A DNA stretch of 64,000 nt from Corynebacterium wankanglinii (GCA_014490595.1 CP061031.1:1364001-1428000); one strand, 5' to 3'. Counted from the first letter of the stretch, positions 42,794 to 53,606 are shown. The notes: generated from the sequence alone by a model not told the origin. Numbers and translations: made by a program.

Positions 42794-43944
42794 TTATCGC
42801 TGGGAGTCCAAAACACCGGAGTCAACAGCACGCTGGGTGTCGTCGAGGTGCTGTTCAAACGTGTCGTTGAAGATGGTGGTGCCATCCTTGTCCACCGTGA
42901 CAAAGAACAGCCAGTTGCCCTCCGCAGGGTTTTCCATCGCCTCGATCGCCTCAATGGACGGGGAGGCGATCGGCGTCTGGGGCAAACCGTCCATCGCGTA
43001 GGTGTTCCACGGCGTCACCCGGGCGCGGTCCTCGTCGGTAGTGGCCACCTCCACAGTCGGCAGTCCGTAGTTCACCGTGGAGTCGAATTCCAGGCGCATC
43101 GGCTCCTTCAGGCGGTTGAGGATTACCCGGGCCACCTTGTCGAACTCGCCGGCAGGAGCCTCACGCTCCACCAGGGAGGCGGCAGTGAGCAGCTCGTACG
43201 GTGTGAGCCCCACGTTCTTGGCGCGGCCGACAATGTCCGTCGAATCGTATTGCTTCGTCGACCGGGTGATCAGATCCGTGAGGATGTCCTCGGCGCCCGC
43301 GTGCGGGTCAATGATGTATTCGCCGGGGGCGATCAGACCCTCCAAACGTTTTGCGTCACCCGCGCGGCCCGCCACCGTCTCGCGCGCCCACTCCGTACGA
43401 AACCCAACGCCACCGGGTCCGCGTTCGCCGCTACCTTGTTGAGGTCTTCCAATTTCACGCAGTCAGCGGCGGGCTTGTCACCGCAGGCGGCCTGCTGGAT
43501 CATCGATAAAATGCCCAAGCGGGTCTGACCGCCAAGAATGTTGATGTCCATTAGGGTGGCCCCGCCATAGACCTGCAGCGGGGTGACACGCTGCTGCGGA
43601 TCCAGTAGGGCATCTACCGCGGAGGCAGCGCTCATTTCCCCCTGCAGGCGATAAAATCCCGGCTGAATGTTGTCCGCGTTCGGGTTGTTCGCAGCAGCCG
43701 TCAAAAACGCGTTCCCCGAGGCGACGATGCCACGGTCCTCCAGTTCCGGGGCAAGAGCCGACAGGTTTGACCCTTCTTTGATCTGGACAACCTGTTCCTC
43801 ACCGTTTCCAGCCCCGTCGAAGTCGGACTCGGAACCACCGCGGGCAATGGCGATCCAAGCGATGAGGCCGATAATCAGCAGGAGCGACGCGACCAGCACC
43901 GCGGTGTTTCGAGTGCGCCGCATGGCGGCTTGGCGTGGGGACAC
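42794..43944 (-). pseudogene. mltG: Endolytic murein transglycosylase MltG, frameshifted
   Basis: Membrane enzyme that cuts nascent peptidoglycan strands. The N-terminal part (about 180 residues) has one membrane helix (TAVLVASLLLIIGLIAWIAI) and a LysM-like domain. The frame breaks near 43395; one extra base gives VPEWARETVAGRAGDAKRLEG and the YceG catalytic domain with SLVERE and EFDSTVNYGLP to the end. Repaired length about 383 residues. It is coupled to ruvX upstream (two bases apart) and to aroE downstream. Confidence 0.88.
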
Positions 43945-43946
43945 GG

Positions 43947-44435
43947 TTAATTCTCCTTGAGGTAGTTCTTGCGGCCGTCCAGCCAGCTTTGCAAAATCTC
44001 CACCGCAGCGGCCTGATCGATCACGGCGCGTGCGTCCTTCTCCCGCACACCTGAGGCGCGCAGGGCGTGGGTGGCAGCAACCGTTGTCAGCCGCTCGTCC
44101 GCCATCTTTACCGGCACATCGCTGCGCCGCTTGATGCGGAAGGCGATCTCCTTGGCATGCTTAACGCTCTTGGAACCGTCGCCGTTCAGGTTCGACGGTA
44201 GCCCGACAACGACTTCCACTGCCTCGTACTCGTCGATGAGCTCGAGGAGGCGCTCGATGTCTTCGCCATCGCGGTCTTTGAACCCGGTGACTCGGCGCAC
44301 TGTCTCAACCGGTGTAGCCAACGTTGCGTCTTTATCGGATGCCGCCACACCGATGCGAACTGTGCCGACATCGATACCGAGACGGCGGCCCAAACCCGGG
44401 TCGTTGAGACCCGGGGTGTCTGGCTGCACTTTCAT
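43947..44435 (-). CDS. ruvX: Holliday junction resolvase-like protein RuvX (YqgF)
   Basis: RNase H-fold nuclease implicated in 16S rRNA end processing and possibly recombination. The protein is 162 residues from the ATG at 44435, preceded by AAAAGGAG. Motifs are [39 protein letters not shown] and the last aspartate in [17 protein letters not shown] longer frame upstream overlaps the inverted repeats and is not used. Stands between alaS and mltG as usual. Confidence 0.93.
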   Translation of the reverse strand: MKVQPDTPGLNDPGLGRRLGIDVGTVRIGVAASDKDATLATPVETVRRVTGFKDRDGEDIERLLELIDEYEAVEVVVGLPSNLNGDGSKSVKHAKEIAFRIKRRSDVPVKMADERLTTVAATHALRASGVREKDARAVIDQAAAVEILQSWLDGRKNYLKEN

Positions 44436-44458
44436 CCGTGCTCCTTTTCCGCCTTCGG

Positions 44459-44552
44459 TGTGTGACGCGTCTTGCGACTGACTTGGCTGGCCTTGGTTAA
44501 ACCTAACTGTTTGCTGTAAGGCCAGCCGGTCGGCCCCTCGGCGTGTCACACA
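44459..44552. repeat. Nested inverted repeats between alaS and ruvX
   Basis: An outer pair TGTGTGAC (44459-44466) / GTCACACA (44545-44552) surrounds an inner 10-bp pair GGCTGGCCTT (44485-44494) / AAGGCCAGCC (44518-44527), with a 23-base loop that contains the 14-base near-palindrome TTGGTTAAACCTAA. There is no T-run at the inner stem. It lies in the transcript between alaS and ruvX and may be a processing or regulatory structure. Confidence 0.6.
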
Positions 44553-44564
44553 ATCCGGGTGGAC

Positions 44565-47231
44565 TTACCCTGCGAGCGTTTCCCGCACGGCCCGCAACGC
44601 GTCGTCGATGCCAGCGGCGTTGGCACCCGTGCCCTGTGCCAGATCCGGCTTACCGCCGCCCTTGCCGTCGATGTACTGCCCCACCAGCTTGACCAGGTCG
44701 CCGGCCTTCACGCCGGACTGCACTGCCTGCGGCGTGGCTGCGGCGGCGAGCGAGACCTTGCCGTCGACGTTGGACAGCAGCACGATCACGGCGTCCTCCG
44801 CCTGCAGCTTGCCGCGCAGGTCGTTGGCGATGGTGCGCAGGTCGCCGGTGGTGATGCCCTCGGGCAGCAGCTTTGCGACGACGCGATGCGCGCCCACCGT
44901 CTCCGCCTCATTCGCCAACCCTGCGGTAGACGCCAGGAGCTGCTGGCGGTGCAGGTTCTCAATCTCCTTTTCCGCAGCGCGCAGACGCTCGGTGAGCTGT
45001 GCGATACGGTCCGGCAGTTCGTCCGTCGGCGCCTTGAGCTCCGCGGCCAAGCCGGACGCGAGGGCGGCTTCCTTGGACAGGAACTTGAAGGAGTCCATGC
45101 CGGAGTACGCCTCGATGCGGCGTGCGCCGGAGCCCACAGAGGATTCGCCGAGTACCGCGACGGGGCCGATCTGGGACGCGTGCTCGACGTGGGTGCCGCC
45201 GCACAGCTCGATGGAGAACGGCCCGCCGATTTCCACGACGCGCACCAGGTCGCCGTAGTTCTCGCCGAACAGCGCCATCGCTCCCATCGCCTTCGCCTTG
45301 TCCAGCGAGGTCTCGATGGTGTTAACCTCGAGGTCCGCATCTACGGCCTGGTTGGTGATCGTGGCGATCTCCTGCAGCTGTGCGTCCGTGAGCTGGTCGG
45401 TGTAGTTGAAGTCGAAGCGCAGGTAGCCCGGCTTGTTCAGGGAACCGGCCTGGACTGCGGTCGGACCGAGCACTTGGCGGATGGCGGCGTGGATCAAGTG
45501 CGTCGCCGAGTGCGCCTGACGCGCGCCGTGGCGCCACGCGCCGTCGACCTCTGCGGTGACGGTGGAGCCCAGATCCAGCCCGCCGTTTTGAACCGTCGCC
45601 TTGTGCAGCCACAGCTTCTTGCCTACGCGCTGCACGTCGTTGACGTTGAGGATGGTGTCCCCCATGACCAGGCGGCCGCGGTCGGCCATCTGGCCGCCGG
45701 ACTCCGCGTACATCGGGGTGACGTCCAAAATGACCTCCACCTCGTCGCCCTGGGAGACCTCGCCGACCTTCTCGCCGTCGCGCACCAGGCCGATGACGGT
45801 GCCGTCGTGGACAAGCTGGTCGTAGCCCACAAACTCGGTCGGGTTGGCGTCCACCCACTCGCGGTAGAGCGACTCGTCGACGTTGCGGTGCTTCTTGGCC
45901 TTGTTGTCGGCCTTGGCGCGCTCACGCTGCTCCTGCATGGCGGCGTTGAACGCGTCCATGTCCACGTCCAGGCCGGCCTCGCGGGCCATCTCCACGGTCA
46001 GGTCGATCGGAAAACCATAGGTGTCGTGCAGCTCGAAGGCCTGCGCACCCGGCAGGACCTTGGCGCCGGACGCGGACACGGCCGACGCGGCCTCGTCGAA
46101 ACGCGTGGTGCCGGCCTCGAGCGTCTTGGAAAACGCCTTCTCCTCTGCGACGGCAACGCGCAGGATGCGCTCGCGGTTGTCGGCGATCTCCGGGAAAGAC
46201 GGTGTCATCGTGTCCATGATGGTGTTCATGAACGTCTCCATCACCGGCCCGCTCGCCCCCAGCAGACGGGCGGAGCGGATGATTCGGCGGAGCAGGCGGC
46301 GCAGGATGTAGCCACGGCCCTCGTTGGACGGGGTGACGCCGTCGAGGATGATCATCATGCCGGTGCGCGCGTGGTCCGCGATGACGCGGAAGCGCACGTC
46401 GTTATCCTTGTTGCCGGCGTCGTACTTGGAACCGGTCAGCTCCACCGCGGCGTCGATGACAGGCCGCAGCAAGTCGGTCTCGTACACGTTGTCCACGCCC
46501 TGTAGTAGACACGCCACGCGCTCGATACCCATGCCGGTGTCGATGTTTTTCTGGGGCAGCTCGCCGACGATCTCAAAGTTGCCCTTCTTGTCGCCCTCGC
46601 CGCGGACGGATTCCATGAACACGAGGTTCCAGATCTCCATGTAGCGGTTGTCGTCAGCGATCGGCCCGCCGTCTTTGCCATAGTCCGGACCGCGGTCGTA
46701 GTAAATCTCCGAGCATGGCCCGCAGGGGCCGGGGATGCCCATGGACCAGAAGTTGTCTTCCATGCCCATGCGCTGGATACGCTCTTCCGGTACACCGATC
46801 TTGTCGCTCCAGATGGAGGCGGCCTCGTCGTCGTCCAGGTAGACCGTCACCCACAGCCGTTCCGGGTCCAAGCCCAAACCGCCGTTTTCGACGGAGCCGG
46901 TGAGCAGCTGCCACGCGTGCGTGATTGCGCCTTCCTTGAAGTACTGGCCGAAAGAAAAGTTGCCAGCCATCTGGAAGAAGGTGTTGTGGCGGGTGGTAAT
47001 GCCCACCTCCTCGATGTCGAGGGTGCGCACGCATTTCTGAATCGAGGTGGCGGTGCCGTTGGCGAAATCCGGCGTCTGGTCGCCCAGAAAGTACGGCTTG
47101 AACGGCACCATGCCGGCGTTGACGAACAGCAGCGTCGGGTCGTCCAAAATCAGCGAGGCGCTCGGCACCGGGGTGTGGCCAGCCTCGACGAAGTGGTTGG
47201 TGAACCGCTCACGGATCTCATGGGTCTGCAC
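44565..47231 (-). CDS. alaS: Alanyl-tRNA synthetase
   Basis: Charges tRNA-Ala and edits mischarged tRNA. The protein is 888 residues. The class II core is N-terminal ([50 protein letters not shown]), the editing domain has [10 protein letters not shown] and the CGGTHVEHA motif, and the C-terminal DHHA1 domain ends [12 protein letters not shown]. It precedes ruvX and mltG in the same direction. Confidence 0.98.
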   Translation of the reverse strand: MQTHEIRERFTNHFVEAGHTPVPSASLILDDPTLLFVNAGMVPFKPYFLGDQTPDFANGTATSIQKCVRTLDIEEVGITTRHNTFFQMAGNFSFGQYFKEGAITHAWQLLTGSVENGGLGLDPERLWVTVYLDDDEAASIWSDKIGVPEERIQRMGMEDNFWSMGIPGPCGPCSEIYYDRGPDYGKDGGPIADDNRYMEIWNLVFMESVRGEGDKKGNFEIVGELPQKNIDTGMGIERVACLLQGVDNVYETDLLRPVIDAAVELTGSKYDAGNKDNDVRFRVIADHARTGMMIILDGVTPSNEGRGYILRRLLRRIIRSARLLGASGPVMETFMNTIMDTMTPSFPEIADNRERILRVAVAEEKAFSKTLEAGTTRFDEAASAVSASGAKVLPGAQAFELHDTYGFPIDLTVEMAREAGLDVDMDAFNAAMQEQRERAKADNKAKKHRNVDESLYREWVDANPTEFVGYDQLVHDGTVIGLVRDGEKVGEVSQGDEVEVILDVTPMYAESGGQMADRGRLVMGDTILNVNDVQRVGKKLWLHKATVQNGGLDLGSTVTAEVDGAWRHGARQAHSATHLIHAAIRQVLGPTAVQAGSLNKPGYLRFDFNYTDQLTDAQLQEIATITNQAVDADLEVNTIETSLDKAKAMGAMALFGENYGDLVRVVEIGGPFSIELCGGTHVEHASQIGPVAVLGESSVGSGARRIEAYSGMDSFKFLSKEAALASGLAAELKAPTDELPDRIAQLTERLRAAEKEIENLHRQQLLASTAGLANEAETVGAHRVVAKLLPEGITTGDLRTIANDLRGKLQAEDAVIVLLSNVDGKVSLAAAATPQAVQSGVKAGDLVKLVGQYIDGKGGGKPDLAQGTGANAAGIDDALRAVRETLAG

Positions 47232-47304
47232 GCTTCGGTGTCCTTTCAGCAGCGCCGGTTTTTGTCCGGGCTTACTCTACCCCGCGCCCCGACAGCTACC
47301 GGTT

Positions 47305-48666
47305 TCACCGCCCACGGACAAGCCCGCGAAGACGCCCGATGAAGTCCTTGATGCGACGCTCCGCCCCGTGATCGGTGGGTTCGTAGTACACCGCGTCTTC
47401 CAAACCGTCGGGCATGTACTGCTGCTTGACGACGCCCTTCGGGTCATCATGCGGATAGACATAGCCCACCGCGTTGCCCATGGCCTTCGCGCCCTCGTAA
47501 TGCCCGTCACGCAAGTGCGCAGGCACTGGTGGCGCGTGGCCCGCCCGCACGTCGGCGAGCGCCGCGTCGATGCTCGTAATCACCGACGGCGACTTCGGCG
47601 CGGTGGCCAGGTGAATTGTGGCCTGAGCGAGCGCCAGGCGGCCTTCCGGCATACCGATGAACTGCACTGCGTTCGCTGCCGCAGTCGCGGTCTGCAGCGC
47701 CGTAGGGTCCGCCATCCCGATGTCCTCGGAAGCATGGACGACCAGGCGTCTCGCGATAAACCGCGGATCTTCCCCCGCCTCAATCATCCGGGCCAAGTAG
47801 TGCAGCGCCGCATCCACGTCGGAGCCGCGAATGGACTTGATAAACGCGCTGACGATGTCGTAGTGCTGGTCACCATCGCGGTCGTAGCGCACCACAGCAC
47901 GGTTGACGTTTTCCTTCACCGTCTCGACAGTGATGGTCTCCCCCGGCTGCACCGCCTCCGCCGCAGCTTCCAGGTAGGTCAGCGCACGGCGGGCATCGCC
48001 GCCTGCAAGGAGGACGAGCTGGTCACGCGCGGCGTCGTCAAGCTCAAATGCGCCGTTGAATCCGCGCTCGTCGGCCATCGCGCGGTCGAGAACTTCGCGC
48101 AAGTCCGCTTCGTCGAGGGATTCCAATTTGAGCAGCAACGAGCGGGACAACAGCGGCGCAACCACGCTGAAACTTGGGTTCTCAGTGGTCGCCGCCACGA
48201 GGAGAACGGTGCGGTTTTCAACCGCGGCGAGTAGAGCGTCTTGTTGGGTTTTGGAAAAGCGGTGCACCTCGTCGATAAACAGAACCGTCTTCTCCCCGCG
48301 GATGAGGTCACGGCGGGCCTCATCGATGACGGCCCGGACCTCCTTCACACCCGAGGAGAGCGCCGAAAGTGCGACGAAGTTTTGGCCCATCGCAGAGGCA
48401 ATGAGCGAAGCGATAGTGGTTTTGCCCGTTCCGGGCGGGCCGTAAAGGATCACCGACGCCGCACCAGAACCGTCGATCAGACGTCGCAGCGGCTTTCCCT
48501 CGCTGAGCAAGTGCCGCTGCCCCGCGACCTCTTCCAGGCTACGGGGCCGCATGCGGGCCGCGAGGGGCGCGCTCGCGCCAGCCTCGAAGAAACTTGAGCC
48601 TCGGTTGCCGGAATCAGCCGCCCGCTGGCGGTCGCCCTCGGTGTCGAAGAGCCCTTCTTGCTGCAT
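47305..48666 (-). CDS. rarA: Replication-associated recombination protein A (RarA/MgsA)
   Basis: AAA+ ATPase acting at stalled replication forks, related to clamp loaders. The protein is 453 residues with Walker [10 protein letters not shown] near residue 76, Walker [12 protein letters not shown], sensor [10 protein letters not shown] and the C-terminal MgsA domain ([22 protein letters not shown]). It lies between the kinase gene and alaS. Confidence 0.95.
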   Translation of the reverse strand: MQQEGLFDTEGDRQRAADSGNRGSSFFEAGASAPLAARMRPRSLEEVAGQRHLLSEGKPLRRLIDGSGAASVILYGPPGTGKTTIASLIASAMGQNFVALSALSSGVKEVRAVIDEARRDLIRGEKTVLFIDEVHRFSKTQQDALLAAVENRTVLLVAATTENPSFSVVAPLLSRSLLLKLESLDEADLREVLDRAMADERGFNGAFELDDAARDQLVLLAGGDARRALTYLEAAAEAVQPGETITVETVKENVNRAVVRYDRDGDQHYDIVSAFIKSIRGSDVDAALHYLARMIEAGEDPRFIARRLVVHASEDIGMADPTALQTATAAANAVQFIGMPEGRLALAQATIHLATAPKSPSVITSIDAALADVRAGHAPPVPAHLRDGHYEGAKAMGNAVGYVYPHDDPKGVVKQQYMPDGLEDAVYYEPTDHGAERRIKDFIGRLRGLVRGR

Positions 48667-48675
48667 AAGGCCTAC

Positions 48676-49923
48676 TTACCGCAATCGCTCGACGAGCGTG
48701 CGTGCGAACTCACTAATCGTGCGGTACGCCGGGTCTGAGCCGGTACCAGCGAAAGCGGCCAATGACTCGAATGTCTCCCGGAGGTCTCGGCGCACCAGCG
48801 ACTCATCGGCGCTGAAGGGTCCTTGCGAGTGGGGGCGCAGCACGTCCCCAAGGCTTTCAGCGTCTGTTTCCGCGATCTCTTGCCCAAGTGACGAGGCTTC
48901 GATGCCCGCGGCCTCAACATCGGTCCGCAATTTGGGGTCGTTTGCCAGCAACTCAGCGGGGGTCGACGGGTCAAGCAGCGCGACACTGCTCATCGCCCAA
49001 CCGATCAAACCTGCCGTGATCCTCGCCTGCAGGGTGTCCGGGTGCTGCACACCCGGCCAGATGCCCCGAACCTCGCTGACCCACGCGTCAACGAACGCCT
49101 CGGTGGCCTCCGCATTGAAGGGCTGTGCGGCGAGAAACACTGGGAAGCGTGCCACAACAAACGCGACGTCGAACGTGACATCCCTGTAGCCCGCCCACTC
49201 GTAGTCCAGAAAGTGGAACCTGTTGTCGGTCTGGACGATATTGTCCGGGGTGAGGTCAAACGGGGTGAAGGCGCGCATGCCACCGCGCAACAGCCGGCTT
49301 TGTACGTTCCCCGCGGCAACGCGCACTTCCGACGGGATGGCGACGCCGGAGCGTTCAAGCACCCCCACACCAACCCGGATGCGGTGCGATAGCAGCCGGT
49401 CGCGGAGCCGCTGCACGTTCGCCGCATTGGGGCGAGAACGCGTCATCCGTTGCAACAGGACGTTGAATGCGTCTTCTTCGTCGGCGGTTCCCGCATGCAT
49501 CTTGCCAAGTGCCCGACCCAGTTTGCGCAGCAGGTCGACGTGGGTCTCTGCGTCAGCGTCCTGCAGCTCATCAGCGAGGGTGCGGCCATCACCCAAATCC
49601 GAAATGATGAGGATTCGTTTTGCTGTGTCATAGCCCAGCAACACCGGCCCCGGGCGAGATTCGGCGCTCAGTGAGGTTGTGAACTGATACGCCACAACCT
49701 CGCGCAAAAACGCCGCATCTGCTAGTTCGTCGCCTACTGCCGGAGAGTGTTTGACCACAACGGACCGGTGCTGGAAGAAGGGGTTGGAGACCACCTTCGC
49801 ACGAAGGACGTCGGCCAAGCCGGAGCCGTCGAGCCGCTCGACGTCGACAAGCTCCTGCTCCCCGCCGTACCGCTTCGTCAGAATGTCGGCGGCAGCGCGG
49901 ATGATCTCCTCCGTCTCGCCCAT
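48676..49923 (-). CDS. APH-like phosphotransferase, unknown substrate
   Basis: A 415-residue protein with an aminoglycoside-phosphotransferase/kinase-like fold. The ATG at 49923 is eight bases from the aspS stop. Visible are VVVKHSP (ATP lysine), KRILIISDLGDGRTLADEL (hinge), the catalytic loop FTPFDLTPDNIV and the metal motif HFLDYEWAGYRDVTFDVA. The C-terminal 130 residues are helical without known motifs. Placed between aspS and rarA in the same direction; substrate unknown, and resistance is not implied. Confidence 0.82.
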   Translation of the reverse strand: MGETEEIIRAAADILTKRYGGEQELVDVERLDGSGLADVLRAKVVSNPFFQHRSVVVKHSPAVGDELADAAFLREVVAYQFTTSLSAESRPGPVLLGYDTAKRILIISDLGDGRTLADELQDADAETHVDLLRKLGRALGKMHAGTADEEDAFNVLLQRMTRSRPNAANVQRLRDRLLSHRIRVGVGVLERSGVAIPSEVRVAAGNVQSRLLRGGMRAFTPFDLTPDNIVQTDNRFHFLDYEWAGYRDVTFDVAFVVARFPVFLAAQPFNAEATEAFVDAWVSEVRGIWPGVQHPDTLQARITAGLIGWAMSSVALLDPSTPAELLANDPKLRTDVEAAGIEASSLGQEIAETDAESLGDVLRPHSQGPFSADESLVRRDLRETFESLAAFAGTGSDPAYRTISEFARTLVERLR

Positions 49924-49930
49924 CGGTGGC

Positions 49931-51752
49931 CTACTTTTCGGCGCCCGCAGCCTCGTCCGTATCGCCCCGTGCCTCGGTGTCTTTCTTCGGCTTGAAGTCC
50001 ACACCGGTCTCCTTGCGCTGCTCCGCAGGGATCGGCGCAGGTGCGTCCGTGAGCGGATCTACGCCGCCGCCCGACTTCGGGAAAGCGATGACGTCCCGAA
50101 TGGATTCAAACCCACCGAGCAGCGAGACGATGCGGTCCCACCCGAAGGCGATGCCGCCGTGCGGCGGGGCACCGAACTGGAATGCGTCCAGCAGGAAGCC
50201 GAATTTCTCGTCGGCCTCCTCGTCGGTGATACCCATGACCTCGAATACGCGCTTCTGCACGTCCCGCTCGTGGATACGGATGGAGCCACCACCGATCTCG
50301 TTACCGTTGCACACGATGTCGTAGGCGTATGCGAGCGCCTCCCCTGGGTGTTGCTCGAAGTTGCCCAGGAACTCCGGCTTGGGCGAGGTGAAGGCGTGGT
50401 GCACAGCAGTCCACTTCGAGTGGCCCAGCGCCACGTCGCCGGACGCCGTGGCGTCTGCTGCGGGCTCGAACAGCGGCGCATCAACAACCCAGGTGAAGGC
50501 CCAGTCTCCGTCCTGGATCAGGTCCAGCTTGCGGGCGATCTCGCCTCGGGCGGCACCCAGCAACGCACGGGACGCCTTGGTCTCGCCCGCAGCGAAGAAG
50601 ATGCAGTCGCCCGGCTTCGCCCCAACATGCTCAGCAATGCCGGCTTTTTCTTCGTCCGTGATGTTCTTCGCACCGGTCCGGTGAGTTCACCGTCCTCCTG
50701 GACGAGAATGTAGGCGAGACCTTTCGCACCGCGTTGCTTCGCCCACTCCTGCCATGCGTCAAGCTGGCGGCGCGGTTGAGAGGCACCACCCTCCATCACT
50801 ACAGCACCGACATACTCGGCCTTGAACACGCGGAACGTGGTGTCTTTGAAAAATTCGGTGCATTCCACCAGCGGAATGTCGAAGCGGAGATCCGGCTTGT
50901 CAGAGCCGTACTTCTCCATTGCTTCCTTGTAGGTCATCCGCGGAATCGGCGTTTGAATGTCGTAGCCGATGAGCTTCCAGAGCTCCACCAGGATTTCTTC
51001 GGCGAGCTCGATGATGTCGTCCTGGTCGACGAAGCTGGCCTCGACGTCGAGCTGCGTGAACTCCGGCTGGCGGTCTGCGCGGAAGTCCTCGTCGCGGTAG
51101 CAGCGTGCGAGCTGGTAGTAGCGCTCCATACCAGCCACCATGAGCAGCTGTTTGAACAGCTGGGAGACTGTGGCAGGGCGTACCAGGAGCCGGGCTTGAG
51201 GCGCGCCGGCACCAAGAAGTCGCGCGCACCCTCGGGAGTGGAGCGCGTCAGCGTCGGGGTTTCAATCTCCGTGAAGTCGTGGCTGTCCAGCACGCGGCGG
51301 GCTGCCTGGTTTGCCTTCGCACGCAGGCGTATCGCCTGTGCCTGGCGCTCGCGGCGCAAATCGAGGTAGCGGTAACGCAGGCGCGCTTCCTCGCCCACCT
51401 CGTTGGAAGAAGCATCCTCGATCTGGAACGGCAACGCCGCCGCCTTGTTCAAAACGGTCAGGTCGGTGACGTTGACCTCGATTTCGCCGGAAGCCAAGTT
51501 GGGGTTCGCGGAACCTTCTGGCCTCGGCTCGACGGTGCCCGTCACCTGGATGACGTACTCGCTGCGCAGATCGTGGGCGGCCTCCGCAACCTCAGATTCG
51601 CGAAACACCACCTGGGCCAAGCCGGAGCGATCACGCAGGTCGATGAAGATCACGCCGCCGTGGTCGCGGCGTCGTGCGACCCAGCCGGTGAGGGTTACTG
51701 TCTGACCGTCGAGTTCTTTATTCAAATTCCCCGCAAGGTGAGTGCGCAGCAC
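49931..51752 (-). pseudogene. aspS: Aspartyl-tRNA synthetase, two frameshifts
   Basis: Charges tRNA with aspartate. Start GTG at 51752 (VLRTHLAGN) after GGAAGG. The anticodon-binding domain ([20 protein letters not shown]) and the first catalytic motif ([15 protein letters not shown]) read to the break at 51162-51164; the next part ([20 protein letters not shown]) reads to a second break near 50670; the last part ([25 protein letters not shown]) reads to 49931. One added base at each point gives 607 residues, the normal length. All conserved motifs are intact. Confidence 0.93.
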
Positions 51753-51879
51753 GAATTCCACGTCCTTCCACGTGATGGCGAAACTAACCTGGCAGAGTTT
51801 ACCCGTCGGCCCGACACAACGCCCCTGCCCCCTCGCCGAGCTGCCAAATTCCAGGCCAGATCCCACACTTGCGCCGGTT

Positions 51880-51897
51880 ATTTGGCAGAATTCTGCC
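51880..51897. promoter_or_regulatory. Palindrome abutting the start of the metallopeptidase gene
   Basis: GGCAGAATTCTGCC (51884-51897) is a perfect 14-bp palindrome ending one base before the ATG at 51899. ATTTGGCAG (51880-51888) also pairs with CTGCCAAAT at 51841-51849. No ribosome site is visible between palindrome and start. Its position suggests an operator or a translation-controlling hairpin. Confidence 0.45.
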
Positions 51898-51898
51898 C

Positions 51899-52831
51899 AT
51901 GACTTTTAGAGGCGACTACGCACAAGGCCAAGGCGGCAATGTCAGCACCAGCTCCGGGGCCGGCCGCGGTGGCGGTGGCGGTGGCATGGGATCCGGTGCG
52001 ATGATGCTGTTACCGCTGCTCCTTCGGGGCGGCGGTGGCGGAACCATCATCCTGGTTCTGCTGGCGCTGCTGTACTTCAGCGGCGCGTTCAACGGCATCC
52101 TCGGCGGCGGCGACAACGCTTCGCAGCAGCAGTCGCAGGGCGAATACACCTTGGAGCACTGCCAGGAACCCGGCTCATCCAACAAGTACGACGACTGCCG
52201 CGCAGCAGCCACCTGGGGCTCGCTGAACTCCACCTGGGCTGAAGTGCTGCCCGCCCAGGCAGACACCCAGTTCACCGAACCGGCGATGACCATCTTCAAA
52301 AACGGCGTGAACTCGGGTTGCGGCTACGCCAGCGCGGACACTGGCCCGTTCTACTGCCCACGGGACACCACCGCGTACTTGGACGTCAGCTTCTTCAACG
52401 ATTTGGGCAAGCTCGGTGGTTCCGACGGTCCGCTCGCACAGGAGTACGCCACGGCACACGAGTACGGCCACCACATCCAGAATTTGGAAGGCACCCTCGG
52501 GTTGAGCGACTACAAGAATCCGGGCCAAGATTCCGCGGCTGTCGCCCTCGAGCTGCAGGCAGACTGTTACGCGGGTATTTGGGCCCACCACGCCTCCCAG
52601 GGTGAGAACGCGGCGCTGGATCCGATTTCGGATGAGCAGCTGCACCAGGCGCTACAGACCGCGCAATCGATCGGCGACGACAACATCCAGCGCCGTTCCG
52701 GCGGCGAGGTGGATCCGGATGCCTGGACCCATGGTTCGTCTGAGCAGCGCATGCAAGCGTTCAAGTCCGGATACGAGTCCGGGCAAATGTCGGCCTGCGA
52801 CACCCTCAACCGCGGAGTGTACAAGGGGTAA
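51899..52831 (+). CDS. YpfJ-type neutral zinc metallopeptidase
   Basis: A 310-residue membrane-anchored protease-like protein. The N-terminus is glycine-rich, then a membrane helix ([17 protein letters not shown]), then the extracytoplasmic domain with the zinc motif HEYGHH and the third-ligand region [11 protein letters not shown]; it ends [19 protein letters not shown]. Four cysteines may form disulfides. No ribosome site is seen before the ATG, so it may be leaderless or controlled by the palindrome. Divergent from aspS. Confidence 0.88.
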   Translation: MTFRGDYAQGQGGNVSTSSGAGRGGGGGGMGSGAMMLLPLLLRGGGGGTIILVLLALLYFSGAFNGILGGGDNASQQQSQGEYTLEHCQEPGSSNKYDDCRAAATWGSLNSTWAEVLPAQADTQFTEPAMTIFKNGVNSGCGYASADTGPFYCPRDTTAYLDVSFFNDLGKLGGSDGPLAQEYATAHEYGHHIQNLEGTLGLSDYKNPGQDSAAVALELQADCYAGIWAHHASQGENAALDPISDEQLHQALQTAQSIGDDNIQRRSGGEVDPDAWTHGSSEQRMQAFKSGYESGQMSACDTLNRGVYKG

Positions 52832-52883
52832 ATCCCACCTGGTTGCCCCGCTACCTCCACGGCACGGCGCTACAGTGACCGGC

Positions 52884-53606
52884 ATGAGCAATGCCGAGAC
52901 CAACCGCGCCGTGCCGTTTCTTGCCGCCTTTAACGCCATAGAGAAATTCCTCAGGGATCAGCTCGACGCGAAGAAGTCGGATTCTTTTACCTGGATGACT
53001 CGGTTGGCGGCGAAGCGGGGCATTCTCACGTCGGACCAGTCCGACACCCTGCGGGAGTTCGCGGACTTGAGAAACGCCATCAGCCACGGCGAGTACGAGG
53101 ATCTCCGCCCAATTGCAGAGCCGCTGCCGGAGACGGTGGCCCAGATCGAGCGCTTGCGTGACGAGTTGCTCGCCCCAACACTCGCGCTCGAGGTCATAGA
53201 ACACCAGCGGGTGATCTCCTTCTCCCCCAGCAGCGACATCCATGAGCCGCTAGCAATGATCGCCGCCAAAGGCATCACGCAGTTTCCCGTTTACGACGAC
53301 GGTAAGTGCGTAGGTTTGCTCACCACAAACGCTATTGCGAGATGGGTCGCCGCCGAGCTGCGAGACGACGACACTATCGCAACTGCCACGATCGCCGACG
53401 TGCTCGCGCACAGCGGCAAGCTCGATCAGCCAATCTTTTTGCACCGCACCGTAACCGCTGCGGCTGCTGTGGAAGCGTTGAGCACCCCTTTGCCCACCGG
53501 CGCAGTGCCCCGTCTGGCCATCATCACGGAGCACGGAAAGCCCACGCAGCGGCCCATTTCTGTACTCGCGGCCACCGATATTCCGACGCTTGCGCAAGCA
53601 ATGTAA
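52884..53606 (+). CDS. HEPN-like domain fused to a CBS pair
   Basis: A 240-residue protein. Residues 1-95 are helical and end in LREFADLRNAISHGEY, which has the R-x4-H signature (R63, H68) typical of HEPN domains, many of which are RNases. Residues about 100-240 form two CBS repeats (DIHEPLAMIAAKGITQFPVYDDGKCVGLLT and VTAAAAVEALSTP to SVLAATDIPTL as anchor regions), which usually bind adenine nucleotides. No partner nucleotidyltransferase gene is adjacent. Role unknown; nucleotide-controlled RNA cleavage is an inference. Confidence 0.75.
   Translation: MSNAETNRAVPFLAAFNAIEKFLRDQLDAKKSDSFTWMTRLAAKRGILTSDQSDTLREFADLRNAISHGEYEDLRPIAEPLPETVAQIERLRDELLAPTLALEVIEHQRVISFSPSSDIHEPLAMIAAKGITQFPVYDDGKCVGLLTTNAIARWVAAELRDDDTIATATIADVLAHSGKLDQPIFLHRTVTAAAAVEALSTPLPTGAVPRLAIITEHGKPTQRPISVLAATDIPTLAQAM

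Noticed and set aside
44493..44506. DtxR-like iron box TTGGTTAAACCTAA
   Set aside because: Half-sites are adjacent, not at the DtxR spacing, and no iron gene is near.
44559..46505. 648-codon frame opposite alaS
   Set aside because: Antisense shadow of alaS; no recognisable protein features.
48676..49923. Antibiotic-resistance aminoglycoside phosphotransferase
   Set aside because: The kinase fold is shared, but the sequence lacks specific resistance-family marks and sits in a core gene run.
49931..51752. Programmed ribosomal frameshifting in aspS
   Set aside because: No slippery heptamer with downstream structure, and similar one-base gaps occur in many unrelated genes, which favours sequence error.
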